This document shows positions 40,469 through 47,083 of a stretch of DNA of 64,000 bases, in pieces. The DNA is taken from positions 1 to 64,000 of the forward strand of contig JAIQFI010000015.1 of assembly GCA_020073345.1 (NCBI GenBank), read 5' to 3'. This stretch comes from Terriglobia bacterium (lineage in GTDB: Bacteria; Acidobacteriota; Terriglobia; Bryobacterales; Bryobacteraceae). A program made the translations under genes and the position numbers. The stretch's first letter is position 1. Every line of letters starts with the position of its first letter. Under the pieces are notes generated by a model, which saw only the letters and a program-made list of their open reading frames with translations, was not told where the DNA came from and searched no databases.

Positions 40469-41305
40469 CTACTTATCGTACTTCGGGACTTTGATCCGGC
40501 CTTCCCAAAAACTCTTGTTGTTCTCTTCGCACGAGTACTCCATGATCTGGGTGTCCGTACGGAGAGTGAACGTCCGCTTGTTGCCCCAGTCCTCGGTGTA
40601 GGTCTTGGGATCATGGATCATCACTTCGTAGGCCATGTGGCCGAGGTCGGTGCGGGTGAAACGCTCGGTGATTTCCATCGCATCGCTATGCGGATGTCCG
40701 ATGGTGTCCAGTCTGGTCTTGCCGTTGAAGTTGTTGGTGTGTACGACGAGCGTGTCGCCTTCCCAATGTCCCACCGAGTCTCCAAACCAGGTTGGATCGA
40801 GATTTTTCGCATGCGGACGGCCATCGATGGGGATCAGCTTGAACCAGGTATTCTGCTCGTACAACAAAGCCAGATACGGCGCATTCTGGATGAACTGAAT
40901 CGGGTCGGGCGAATTCATCGAGCGCATCAATCCGAAGGGCAGACAGGCACCCGTGTAGTCGCCTTCGCTGGCCTCATACTTGTCCCACTGCGCCTTGCCC
41001 AAAGCAGTGAACGGAAGCTCTTTCGGTCCGGTGGGGTCGCCCTGGCGGCTGTCCTTGGCCGGTCCCGACGCCATATTCGGCGTATACGGGCGGAACCACA
41101 GGCCGCTCAGATCGGGCTTGCCATCGGCCGCGCGGGGCGTTGGACCCGTGGGAGCAACTGGCCCGCCGCGGCCTTTGCCTTTTCCAGCTCCCTTGCCCTG
41201 CGCTTTACCTTGCCCTGGGGCGGGCTCTTGGGAAAAAGCCAAGCCGACCATCGACAGCGCAATCGCCGCGCTCAAAATTCCAACTTGGAAACGAGTGCTC
41301 ATCAT
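40469..41305 (-). CDS. Secreted protein of the GDSxGxWEGDTLVV family
   Basis: The 278-residue protein has a signal peptide ending near AFS-QEP, a Gly/Lys-rich low-complexity stretch (GKAQGKGAGKGKGRGG), then a conserved domain: DGKPDLSGLWFRP, ACLPFGLMRSM, NTWFKLIPIDGRPH, WFGDSVGHWEGDTLVVHTNNFNG, TRLDTIGHPHSDAMEITERFTR and DPKTYTEDWG. The same pattern recurs in the 49217, 50245 and (partial) 63576 genes. Function is unknown; the family is abundant in soil Acidobacteria as far as I recall. It is likely periplasmic. It is not in an obvious operon. Confidence 0.7.
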   Translation of the reverse strand: MMSTRFQVGILSAAIALSMVGLAFSQEPAPGQGKAQGKGAGKGKGRGGPVAPTGPTPRAADGKPDLSGLWFRPYTPNMASGPAKDSRQGDPTGPKELPFTALGKAQWDKYEASEGDYTGACLPFGLMRSMNSPDPIQFIQNAPYLALLYEQNTWFKLIPIDGRPHAKNLDPTWFGDSVGHWEGDTLVVHTNNFNGKTRLDTIGHPHSDAMEITERFTRTDLGHMAYEVMIHDPKTYTEDWGNKRTFTLRTDTQIMEYSCEENNKSFWEGRIKVPKYDK

Positions 41306-41352
41306 TAAACTCCTACCGTTTTCACGGCCCGAAAGACTCGTTCTATTCTACA

Positions 41353-42261
41353 TCAGCCCCCGTTTTTGAGGAACGTTCCCCGTTCCAGTTCCTCGAAGGC
41401 TTCCTTGAGTTGCTCCTGGGTGTTCATCACGATCGGGCCGTACCAGGCCACGGGCTCCTCCAACGGTTTTCCCGAGACCAGCAGGAACCGGATGCCGTCC
41501 TCGCCTGCCTGCACCGTAACTTCATCGCCCCGGTCGAACAGCACCAGCGAGCGATTGTCGGCTTGGGCCGGAGGCACCGTCTCAGCCCATCCGACGCCTT
41601 CCGTGGGGACCGCCAGCGGGCCGGAGGCGTTCGAAAACTTCCCGTCTCCCGCGAACACATACGCGAAGGCATGGCGAGTGGTTTCGACCGGCAACGACCG
41701 CCTCTTGCCCGGAGGAACCGAGACATCGATATAAATGGGATCCGCCGCGATGCCGTCCACGGGACCCTTCTTGCCCCAGAAGCTTCCGCACACCAGGCGC
41801 ACCTGGGTCCCATCGTCATCGGTGATGACGGGGATGTCGGGCGCCTTTACTTCCTGATAGCGGGGATCGGTCATCTTGAGCGACGCGGGCAGGTTGGCCC
41901 ACAGCTGGAACCCGTGCATGCGCCCGGCCTGATCGCCCTTGGGCATCTCCTGATGAATGATTCCCTTGCCGGCCGTCATCCACTGGACGTCGCCGGCGGC
42001 GATGGCTCCGCGGTTGCCCATGCTGTCGCCGTGCTCCACGGTCCCGGCCAGGACATAGGTGATGGTTTCGATCCCGCGGTGGGGATGCCAGGGGAAGCCC
42101 GCCAGATAATCGGCGGGAACGTCATTGCGGAAGTCGTCGAGCAGCAGGAACGGGTCGAAATCGGTGGTGTTGCCGAATCCGAACGCGCGGCGCAAGTGGA
42201 CCCCGGCTCCTTCCAGTGTGGGCTTGGATTTGATTAGTCGCTTCACGGGCCGGATCGACAT
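41353..42261 (-). CDS. Pirin-family protein
   Basis: This 302-residue double-cupin protein has the pirin metal site motifs FPWHPHRGIETITYVLAGTVEHGDSMGNRG and MTAGKGIIHQEMP, with two His, a further His and Glu in the expected spacing, and a C-terminal half (RSLVLFDRGDEVTVQA, EEPVAWYGPIVMNTQEQL) matching the family. Bacterial pirins include quercetin dioxygenases and redox- or metabolism-linked regulators; which applies here is unknown. It shares orientation with the DinB gene upstream (22 bp apart). Confidence 0.93.
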   Translation of the reverse strand: MSIRPVKRLIKSKPTLEGAGVHLRRAFGFGNTTDFDPFLLLDDFRNDVPADYLAGFPWHPHRGIETITYVLAGTVEHGDSMGNRGAIAAGDVQWMTAGKGIIHQEMPKGDQAGRMHGFQLWANLPASLKMTDPRYQEVKAPDIPVITDDDGTQVRLVCGSFWGKKGPVDGIAADPIYIDVSVPPGKRRSLPVETTRHAFAYVFAGDGKFSNASGPLAVPTEGVGWAETVPPAQADNRSLVLFDRGDEVTVQAGEDGIRFLLVSGKPLEEPVAWYGPIVMNTQEQLKEAFEELERGTFLKNGG

Positions 42262-42282
42262 AAATTAACTCCTGTAGGAAGT

Positions 42283-42801
42283 TTAGCGTGTTGATGAAAC
42301 CACTTCGCGGATTTGTTGTACGTGACGGTGCGGGTGAATGGCGATGATCAGCAGTGTTTCATAGCAGTTGACGGGTCCGATGAGCGGATGATGCGCGGTT
42401 CGCGAGCGCGGGTCTTCCTTCCAGGCGTGCACGTAGCGGATGGTGAGGGCGCGGCTCGTAAGGAATGCGTCGAGCGCTTCCCCCAGCGTCGGGAAGCGTC
42501 CGGTGGGCCGGGCGACCTCGGGAGCTTCCAGGCGGTTCGTGCGGTCGGCTCCGCGCTCTAAAATGCGGGCCTCGCGTGCCCGGCTGCCTACGGGCCTTTC
42601 CGAAGGCTGAGACGCTGCGATTTGCGCGAACAGGTAGTTCTCCACCAGAAACAGGTGCTCCACGCACTCGCGGACGGACCAGCGGCCAGGTTCCGGAACG
42701 CGCGCGGCCAGATCCTCCGTCACGCCGTAGAGCGCGGCGAGCAGCGCTTCGCGCCCGCTTTCGAGAGACTCCAGAAGCTCCTGTTTTTCACGGGCATCCA
42801 T
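42283..42801 (-). CDS. DinB/YfiT-like four-helix metalloprotein
   Basis: This 172-residue protein has the DinB fold motifs GRWSVRECVEHLFLVENYLFAQI (His49) and the C-terminal HPHRHVQQIREVV, whose histidines would complete a three-His metal site. The family includes thiol-S-transferases that use bacillithiol or mycothiol, and many members with unknown roles. It lies in the same direction as pirin, so the two may be cotranscribed. Substrate unknown. Confidence 0.85.
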   Translation of the reverse strand: MDAREKQELLESLESGREALLAALYGVTEDLAARVPEPGRWSVRECVEHLFLVENYLFAQIAASQPSERPVGSRAREARILERGADRTNRLEAPEVARPTGRFPTLGEALDAFLTSRALTIRYVHAWKEDPRSRTAHHPLIGPVNCYETLLIIAIHPHRHVQQIREVVSSTR

Positions 42802-42834
42802 AAGGATATTGGATGCCGCAGGTTTAAATTGGGT

Positions 42835-43338
42835 TCAAGTTCGCGGAACGTGCAGCGACATTAGCACCAGGGTTCCGTTGATCTTGCTGAACCAGTGCGG
42901 GGTGTTCTGGGGAACGATGAAGAAATCGCCCTTCGCGACGTCTTGGGACGTGCCGCCTTCGATCGCCGTACCGGACGAGTTCTCCGGGTTGGGTTGGGTT
43001 TCGCCCACGAGCTTGCCACCCGTGACCAGCGTTCCGCTTCCGTCGATGACGAAAAACATCTCCGCTTCGGTTTTGTGTGTGGCTGCCGGGCCGACGACGC
43101 CGCGGTATTCCAGATTCGCCGAATAGGGCGCGAGCTGGAGGATCCCTTGGATGAAGTTGGCCTGGTCTTGTTTCCGCTCGCTCTTGGCTTTCGCCATCAT
43201 GGCGACAATCTCCTTGGCGGAGGTGTAGGTCTTGGGTTGCTTGGGAGCTTGTTTGGCCGCCGGTTGTTGCGCAGGCAGTTGGGACACTACCGCGGCGGTC
43301 ACAAGCATCAGAGCGAGTGTGGTTAAGCGTGTACGCAT
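42835..43338 (-). CDS. Exported single-domain cupin protein
   Basis: The 167-residue protein has a signal peptide (MRTRLTTLALMLVTAAVVSQLPAQ), a basic linker, and a cupin barrel (about 70-165) with THKTEAEMFFVIDGSGTLVTGG, a His-x-Glu type metal site, and GDFFIVPQNTPHWFSKING, the second cupin motif with its His. It is probably periplasmic and metal-binding. Catalytic role or ligand is unknown. It stands alone, divergent from the LPMO-like gene 84 bp away. Confidence 0.85.
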   Translation of the reverse strand: MRTRLTTLALMLVTAAVVSQLPAQQPAAKQAPKQPKTYTSAKEIVAMMAKAKSERKQDQANFIQGILQLAPYSANLEYRGVVGPAATHKTEAEMFFVIDGSGTLVTGGKLVGETQPNPENSSGTAIEGGTSQDVAKGDFFIVPQNTPHWFSKINGTLVLMSLHVPRT

Positions 43339-43422
43339 GGGGAGATGCTATCACAGGCGACCGAGCTGTTCACATGGTGGGCAAGCGGTCTGTGCTATAC
43401 ATTTTCAAGAGGAGACGCCGCA

Positions 43423-44079
43423 ATGAGACCTTTCTTGAGTTTGTCCTTCGCCCTGGCCGCCACGGCTGCGATGGCGCCGTTCGCCGGGGCGCATTTTAGG
43501 CTGCTGGAGCCGGCTTCCTGGATTGAGGAGAACCCTCTGGGCGATCCGCAGAAGCTTGGCCCCTGTGGCGGAACTTCGGCCAATGCCGCTAAGGGAAAGG
43601 AGGCCAACCCCGGCAAGGCCACCAACGCGGTGACCAAGGTCCAGGGCGGCCAGAAGCTGCACATCAAGCTGCAGGAGACGGTGTTTCATCCGGGGCACTA
43701 CCGGATCGCGCTGGCGGTGAACTCCCGCGCCGAGCTTCCGGCAGATCCGCCCGTGGTCACCCGGGACAGCGACAAGGGCCCCTGGTCTGTTTCAGCGCGC
43801 ATCGATACGGCGCCGAAACCGCCGGTGCTGATGGACGGATTGTTCGCCCACACCTCCAAGCAAATGGATCCGTGGGAAACCGACGTCATGATGCCCAACA
43901 TCAACTGCCCCAAGTGCACGCTGCAGATCATCCAGTTCATGGCCGAGCATGGCCGGAACCCGGATGGCGATTTTTCCTATCATCACTGCGCGGACCTGCA
44001 GATCACGGCCGATCCTTCCAAGCCGCTCGACCGCGCCTGGTTGACCCGAGCCGCGGATCCTCTGCCGAACTTGAAATAA
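43423..44079 (+). CDS. LPMO-like secreted copper-protein candidate with N-terminal histidine
   Basis: Start is ATG 43423 after AAGAGGAG. The signal peptide (MRPFLSLSFALAATAAMAPFAGA) should be cut directly before His24, giving a mature protein that starts HFRLLEPASW. An N-terminal His followed by a second His in the barrel (here His89 or His92 in VFHPGHYRIAL) is the histidine brace that binds copper in lytic polysaccharide monooxygenases. Other features are paired Cys (GPCGG, NINCPKCTL, YHHCADL) and a beta-sandwich-like pattern. The 218-residue length fits. It is far from the classic AA10 sequence, so polysaccharide oxidation is plausible but unproven; a copper carrier is the main alternative. 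Confidence 0.68.
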   Translation: MRPFLSLSFALAATAAMAPFAGAHFRLLEPASWIEENPLGDPQKLGPCGGTSANAAKGKEANPGKATNAVTKVQGGQKLHIKLQETVFHPGHYRIALAVNSRAELPADPPVVTRDSDKGPWSVSARIDTAPKPPVLMDGLFAHTSKQMDPWETDVMMPNINCPKCTLQIIQFMAEHGRNPDGDFSYHHCADLQITADPSKPLDRAWLTRAADPLPNLK

Positions 44080-44100
44080 TCAGGGCCTTGAAAAATGGAA

Positions 44101-44124
44101 AGGGCCGCCGGATCCGGCGGCCCT
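44101..44124. terminator. 24-bp perfect palindrome, probable terminator of the cold shock gene
   Basis: AGGGCCGCCGGA followed directly by its reverse complement TCCGGCGGCCCT forms a 12-bp arm palindrome between two convergent genes. On the minus strand it is followed by TTTCCATTTTTC, so it should end the leftward cold shock transcript (stop at 44166). On the plus strand there is no T-run. Confidence 0.75.
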
Positions 44125-44165
44125 CTCGGTCTTAGCTTACGGATTGAATCGTCTGGGATTGCCCT

Positions 44166-44369
44166 CTAGGGGCGGTTGACGTTTTCGGCCTGGAGTCCTT
44201 TCGGGCCCCGTTTCACCTCGAACTCCACCTCCGTGCCCTCCTCCAGAGTCCGATAGCCGGACATCTGAATCGCGGAGAAGTGAACAAACACATCCTCGCC
44301 GCTGGCCCGCTGGATAAATCCATAGCCTTTGGCGGCGTTAAACCATTTGACGACACCCTTTTCTCTCAC
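44166..44369 (-). CDS. Cold shock protein, CspA family
   Basis: I start at GTG 44369, where a GAGGAG site lies 9 bases upstream. The product is then 67 residues, the normal size, and begins [20 protein letters not shown]. The GTG at 44390 used for a longer frame would put that ribosome site inside the gene. RNP1 (KGYGFI) and RNP2 (DVFVHF) motifs are intact, so it should bind single-stranded nucleic acid as an RNA chaperone. A sigma-70-like promoter at 44429-44457 lies just inside the left end of the neighbouring transposon, giving a leader of about 50 bases. Confidence 0.95.
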   Translation of the reverse strand: MREKGVVKWFNAAKGYGFIQRASGEDVFVHFSAIQMSGYRTLEEGTEVEFEVKRGPKGLQAENVNRP

Positions 44370-44428
44370 TACTAATATCTCCTCTTTCACTCCCGGACAG
44401 GGCCGGGACCGTGCTTAAAAACTCTGCC

Positions 44429-44457
44429 ATTGTCGCATGTAATTTCTTGTATTGCAA
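44429..44457 (-). promoter_or_regulatory. Cold shock gene promoter abutting the transposon
   Basis: On the minus strand, TTGCAA (44457-44452) and GACAAT (44434-44429) are separated by 17 bp. The -35 box is only 2 bases from the target duplication (44460-44467) of the IS1595 element, so insertion replaced everything upstream of the core promoter without touching it. Confidence 0.55.
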
Positions 44458-44459
44458 TC

Positions 44460-44490
44460 GGATATTTCGGAATTATGCACTTGACATACC
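44460..44490. repeat. Left target duplication and left inverted repeat of the transposon
   Basis: GGATATTT (44460-44467) is the 8-bp target duplication, and 44468-44490, starting CGGAATTATGCACTTGACAT, is the 23-bp left inverted repeat. It is identical to the reverse complement of 48361-48383. The repeat includes a TTGACA -35 box used by the transposase promoter. Confidence 0.93.
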
Positions 44491-44509
44491 CAGAGAAAAC
44501 CCTTAAGAT
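44481..44509 (+). promoter_or_regulatory. Transposase promoter with -35 box in the inverted repeat
   Basis: TTGACA (44481-44486), a 17-bp spacer and TAAGAT (44504-44509) form a near-consensus sigma-70 promoter. The expected start of transcription is at or within a few bases of the transposase ATG (44516), and no Shine-Dalgarno can fit between, so the message is probably leaderless. Confidence 0.7.
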
Positions 44510-44515
44510 TGAAGC

Positions 44516-45490
44516 ATGTCTGGGTTACTCGCTCCGCAATTCCAAAACGATGAGGCCGCAAGGAAGCACTTAGAGGCGACTCTTTGGCCGGATGGCCCGG
44601 TCTGTCCGCATTGCGGCATCATCGGCGAAGCCTACCTGATGAAGGGCGAAACCACCAGGGATGGCCTGTACAAGTGCTCCGCGTGCCGTGAGCCGTTCAC
44701 GGTGACCATTGGGACGATCTTCGAGGACTCACACATTCCGCTTCACAAGTGGCTGTTTGCGATCCACCTGATGTGCTCATCGAAGAAGGGGATTAGTGCT
44801 CACCAGCTTTGGCGCAACCTGTGGGGCGTCAATCCCGACACAGGCAAGCCGAACGGGTCCTACCGCTCCGCGTGGTTTATGGCGCACCGCATTCGCTGGG
44901 CGCTAGGCAAGGAACCAGTTGCCAGCAAGCTATCCGGCATCGTTGAAATTGACGAAGCGTACATCGGTGGAAAGTTCCGCCACGCTGGAAGCTACACGCC
45001 GAAACCGGGCGAGCGTCCGAAGGATCGCCCGTCTCCGACCGCGAACAAAGCTCCGGTCCTGTCCATCCTTCAGCGTGACGGCGAAGTGCGCTCCATGCAC
45101 ATGCCGCGCGTCACGGCGGATACATTAAAGCCGGTCATCGAAGCGATGGTAGATAAGTCCGCGCACATGATGACCGACAGCGCATCGGCGCTGCGAGGGG
45201 CACCAATGGGCTACAAGCAGAGCAAGGTGAATCACAGCGCGAAGGAATACGTCAGGCACGAAGACGGCGTGTGCATCACGACCAACACGGTCGAAGGATA
45301 CTTCTCGATCCTGAAGCGCGGTAACTACGGCGTCTATCACCACTGGGGCCAACAGTACACCGATCAGTACCTACGCGAGTTCGACTTCCGGTACAACATC
45401 CGCAAGCTGAACGACGACGCGCGGGCTACGGTCGCCTTGAAGAAAACCAAGGGGCGGCGGCTAGTCCTGAAGGCACCAAAGGGATCATGA
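44516..45490 (+). CDS. IS1595-family (ISXO2-like) transposase
   Basis: The 324-residue protein has an N-terminal zinc ribbon with Cys30, 33, 54 and 57 (CPHCG...CSAC), followed by a helix-turn-helix-like region (LHKWLFAIHLMCSSKKGISAHQLWRNL). The DDE-type catalytic core has Asp146 in VEIDEAYIGGKFRH, Asp221 in MMTDSASAL, and the third residue in NTVEGYFSILKRGNYGVYHH (Asn257 or Glu260). The HH-containing block and YLREFDFRYNIRKL ending are family hallmarks. It is full length with no frameshift, so it is probably active. It lies 25 bp from the left inverted repeat. Confidence 0.96.
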   Translation: MSGLLAPQFQNDEAARKHLEATLWPDGPVCPHCGIIGEAYLMKGETTRDGLYKCSACREPFTVTIGTIFEDSHIPLHKWLFAIHLMCSSKKGISAHQLWRNLWGVNPDTGKPNGSYRSAWFMAHRIRWALGKEPVASKLSGIVEIDEAYIGGKFRHAGSYTPKPGERPKDRPSPTANKAPVLSILQRDGEVRSMHMPRVTADTLKPVIEAMVDKSAHMMTDSASALRGAPMGYKQSKVNHSAKEYVRHEDGVCITTNTVEGYFSILKRGNYGVYHHWGQQYTDQYLREFDFRYNIRKLNDDARATVALKKTKGRRLVLKAPKGS

Positions 45491-45616
45491 TTTGTGGCAC
45501 AAATTGATCTCTAGTCGCTACTGGAGATAACGTCGTTGCTCCATACGGATAATTTCATGCTATAGTCGGTTTAGTAGGCTTTCGTCAGGTAGTTGGAAGA
45601 GGAACTTTCTGAGTAG

Positions 45617-45688
45617 GGGTGACTGGGACCCGCTCCGAAAGGAAAACCCCGGTTAGTGGCCGGGGCTTCCAAATCTATCGGGCGGAAG
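45617..45688 (+). promoter_or_regulatory. Structured leader with three stem-loops before the 42-residue ORF
   Basis: Hairpins are GGGT/ACCC (45617-45631), CCCCGG/CCGGGG with a 7-base loop (45647-45665), and CTTCC/GGAAG (45666-45688). The last one takes in the first bases of the Shine-Dalgarno (GGAAGGAGGTGA, 45684-45695). A TATAGT -10-like box at 45561-45566 could start a leader of about 130 bases. This could be a translational switch or a small structured RNA. I see no match to a known riboswitch. Confidence 0.4.
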
Positions 45689-45701
45689 GAGGTGAGGCCC
45701 G

Positions 45702-45830
45702 ATGAGGGTTGTTCACCCACCTACTATGCAGGGTTACAAGCCGCCTTCTGGCTATCGGATCGTTACGGTCCGCCAACTGGAAGACGGTACGTATGAAGTT
45801 ATGTTGGAACCTTTAGCTTGGTATCTCTAG
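45702..45830 (+). CDS. 42-residue microprotein inside the transposon
   Basis: ATG 45702 is preceded by a very strong AAGGAGGTGAGG ribosome site. The product is MRVVHPPTMQGYKPPSGYRI plus VTVRQLEDGTYEVMLEPLAWYL: a Pro-rich start and a beta-hairpin-like end, soluble, with no known motif. The strong initiation signal, hairpin leader and terminator right after it argue for a real gene. Too short for family assignment. Confidence 0.55.
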   Translation: MRVVHPPTMQGYKPPSGYRIVTVRQLEDGTYEVMLEPLAWYL

Positions 45831-45854
45831 AGCCAAAGTCCAGCTAACTTCAGG

Positions 45855-45900
45855 CCGGGGGATTAGCTCCTAACTAGTCCCTCGGTTGCTTTGATTTTAA
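45855..45900 (+). terminator. Intrinsic terminator after the 42-residue ORF
   Basis: A 12-bp stem (45855-45866 with 45874-45885, two G-T pairs) closes a 7-base loop and is followed by the T-rich TTGCTTTGATTTT. It isolates the small ORF from the HARE-HTH gene. Confidence 0.65.
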
Positions 45901-45945
45901 TGTATATCGTTACGATGTTGTCAACGGTAAAAGAGAGGTATGTCA

Positions 45946-46377
45946 ATGGTTCTAAACAAGCTACAGGAAGCATTAGCCGAGATCGGAATGCAGCGCAAGG
46001 CTCTAGACCGCGTTGAAAACCAGTTAAAGTCAATGATTTCAGAGCTTTCAGGGATTCCTGATATTGCTTCTCCGGTCTCTAGGTCCTACCCGACACCGTC
46101 TGCGGCCATGCCGGTAGTATTCCGAGAAGGGAATCGAGATAAGCTCGATGATATTGCTGATGTGCTCCGAGCGGCGGGAGGGCCGCTACATATCACGGCT
46201 ATCGCAGAGGGACTATCTAAGCTCACCAGCAAGAAGGTAGATAGGACCTCGATTGAACCGGGGCTCAATCGGCACGTGGCGACGGTGAAAGCTCGCAGGA
46301 TTGAAAAGTTTGGCCCGAGCACCTTCGGACTCCCGGAATGGAAGTCGCAGCAGCCTACGCTCGCTCATATCGCATAA
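45946..46377 (+). CDS. HARE-HTH (winged-helix) domain protein
   Basis: The second ATG (45946) is the better start: GAGAGG lies 7 bases before it, against 1 for ATG 45940. The 143-residue product has an N-terminal coiled coil (about 1-35, LNKLQEALAEIGMQRKALDRVENQLKSM), a linker, and a C-terminal winged helix (about 65-135). The wing region has LDDIADVLRAAGGPLHITAIAEGLSKLTSKK and ending FGPSTFGLPEW, matching the HARE-HTH pattern found in RNA polymerase delta subunit and in DNA-modification proteins. It likely binds DNA. Its stop is 13 bases before the tRNA gene. Confidence 0.7.
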   Translation: MVLNKLQEALAEIGMQRKALDRVENQLKSMISELSGIPDIASPVSRSYPTPSAAMPVVFREGNRDKLDDIADVLRAAGGPLHITAIAEGLSKLTSKKVDRTSIEPGLNRHVATVKARRIEKFGPSTFGLPEWKSQQPTLAHIA

Positions 46378-46390
46378 GACAATTGAGCGA

Positions 46391-46468
46391 GCGGGAGTGG
46401 CGGAACTGGCAGACGCAACCGGCTTGGAGTCGGTATGCTTACGGGTTCGATCCCCGTCTCCCGCACCA
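46391..46468 (+). tRNA. Atypical tRNA with UGG (Pro) anticodon on a Leu-like body, CCA encoded
   Basis: A full cloverleaf folds: acceptor GCGGGAG/CTCCCGC, D-arm with 3-bp stem GCG/CGC and loop GAACTGGCAGA, anticodon stem ACCGG/TCGGT, loop CTTGGAG, 6-base variable loop ATGCTT, T-arm ACGGG-TTCGATC-CCCGT, discriminator A and encoded CCA. T33 precedes anticodon TGG, which reads proline CCA codons. However, the 5' half (acceptor and D-arm) is of the kind seen in leucine tRNAs, A37 is unusual for proline tRNAs, and the long variable arm of leucine tRNAs is missing. It is carried in the transposon, 13 bp after the HARE-HTH gene. Confidence 0.82.
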
Positions 46469-46547
46469 AAATAGAGGGAAACTAAGGCACTTACACCTTT
46501 TCTTCGCCATGCGTGTCAAGCATTTTATTCACTGTGTATGCAATGAC

Positions 46548-46576
46548 TTGCATGAAAACTAGAGATCGCGTATAGT
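46548..46576 (+). promoter_or_regulatory. Sigma-70 promoter for the three-gene passenger operon
   Basis: TTGCAT (46548-46553), a 17-bp spacer and TATAGT (46571-46576) lie 130 bp before the first gene of the run. A leader of about 120 bases would follow, A+T-rich and without an evident strong hairpin. Confidence 0.55.
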
Positions 46577-46705
46577 GAAGGAGTAGTAGTCAGTTACTAG
46601 TTATCCCGTGCTTCGTTGTTTCTTTTTCCTCATTCCCCTAGCATTCTGAACTGTAAGGCTACTTGTCCTTGATCTGTAATATTTAAGAGCAGGTCCAATA
46701 GGGGA

Positions 46706-47083
46706 ATGATGAACGATAAGCCGAAAGTTCAGTTTCACTACAACAAGAGTAACTTGTTCCGTGTGATTCATGCCGATGGAGCGTGGGGCGGCCTAACACC
46801 GGACTTGAACCTCTTCGTCGGTTTTTATAGCCAGCGCCCGCCCATTCCCAACATGACTGTGCAGCCCTTGATGGACGATGGCACGCTCGGCGAGGAAATA
46901 CGCGAGGCCAAAATATCCAAGGCTGGAATCGTTCGGGAAATGGAAGCCGGTATTGTGCTCAGCGAGAGTACGGTCGATAGCCTCATTGAATGGCTTCAGC
47001 AGCAGAAGAAAAACATCGTCGATATAAAACAGAAGAAAGGTCTTAGTGACCCCAGAACTACCACTCATCCTACTGTTAGCTAA
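46706..47083 (+). CDS. Unknown passenger protein A (DUF3467-like at best)
   Basis: This 125-residue soluble protein starts at ATG 46706 or 46709 after AGGGGA. It reads as a small alpha/beta domain: a strand-rich first half (KVQFHYNKSNLFRVIHADGAWGGLTPDLNLFVGFYSQRPPIP) and a helical end (LSESTVDSLIEWLQQQKKNIVDI). The arrangement is loosely like DUF3467 proteins, but I am not sure. The gene overlaps the next by 38 bp, so the products are probably made together. Codon use is less G+C-rich than the chromosome. Confidence 0.6.
   Translation: MMNDKPKVQFHYNKSNLFRVIHADGAWGGLTPDLNLFVGFYSQRPPIPNMTVQPLMDDGTLGEEIREAKISKAGIVREMEAGIVLSESTVDSLIEWLQQQKKNIVDIKQKKGLSDPRTTTHPTVS

Noticed and set aside
44391-44470. 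Longer cold shock protein starting at GTG 44390
   Set aside because: It would place the GAGGAG ribosome site inside the gene and exceed the usual 67 residues.
46391-46468. tRNA as an integration site for the element
   Set aside because: The element boundaries are 1.9 kb away on each side and have an 8-bp duplication; the tRNA is cargo, not a landing site.
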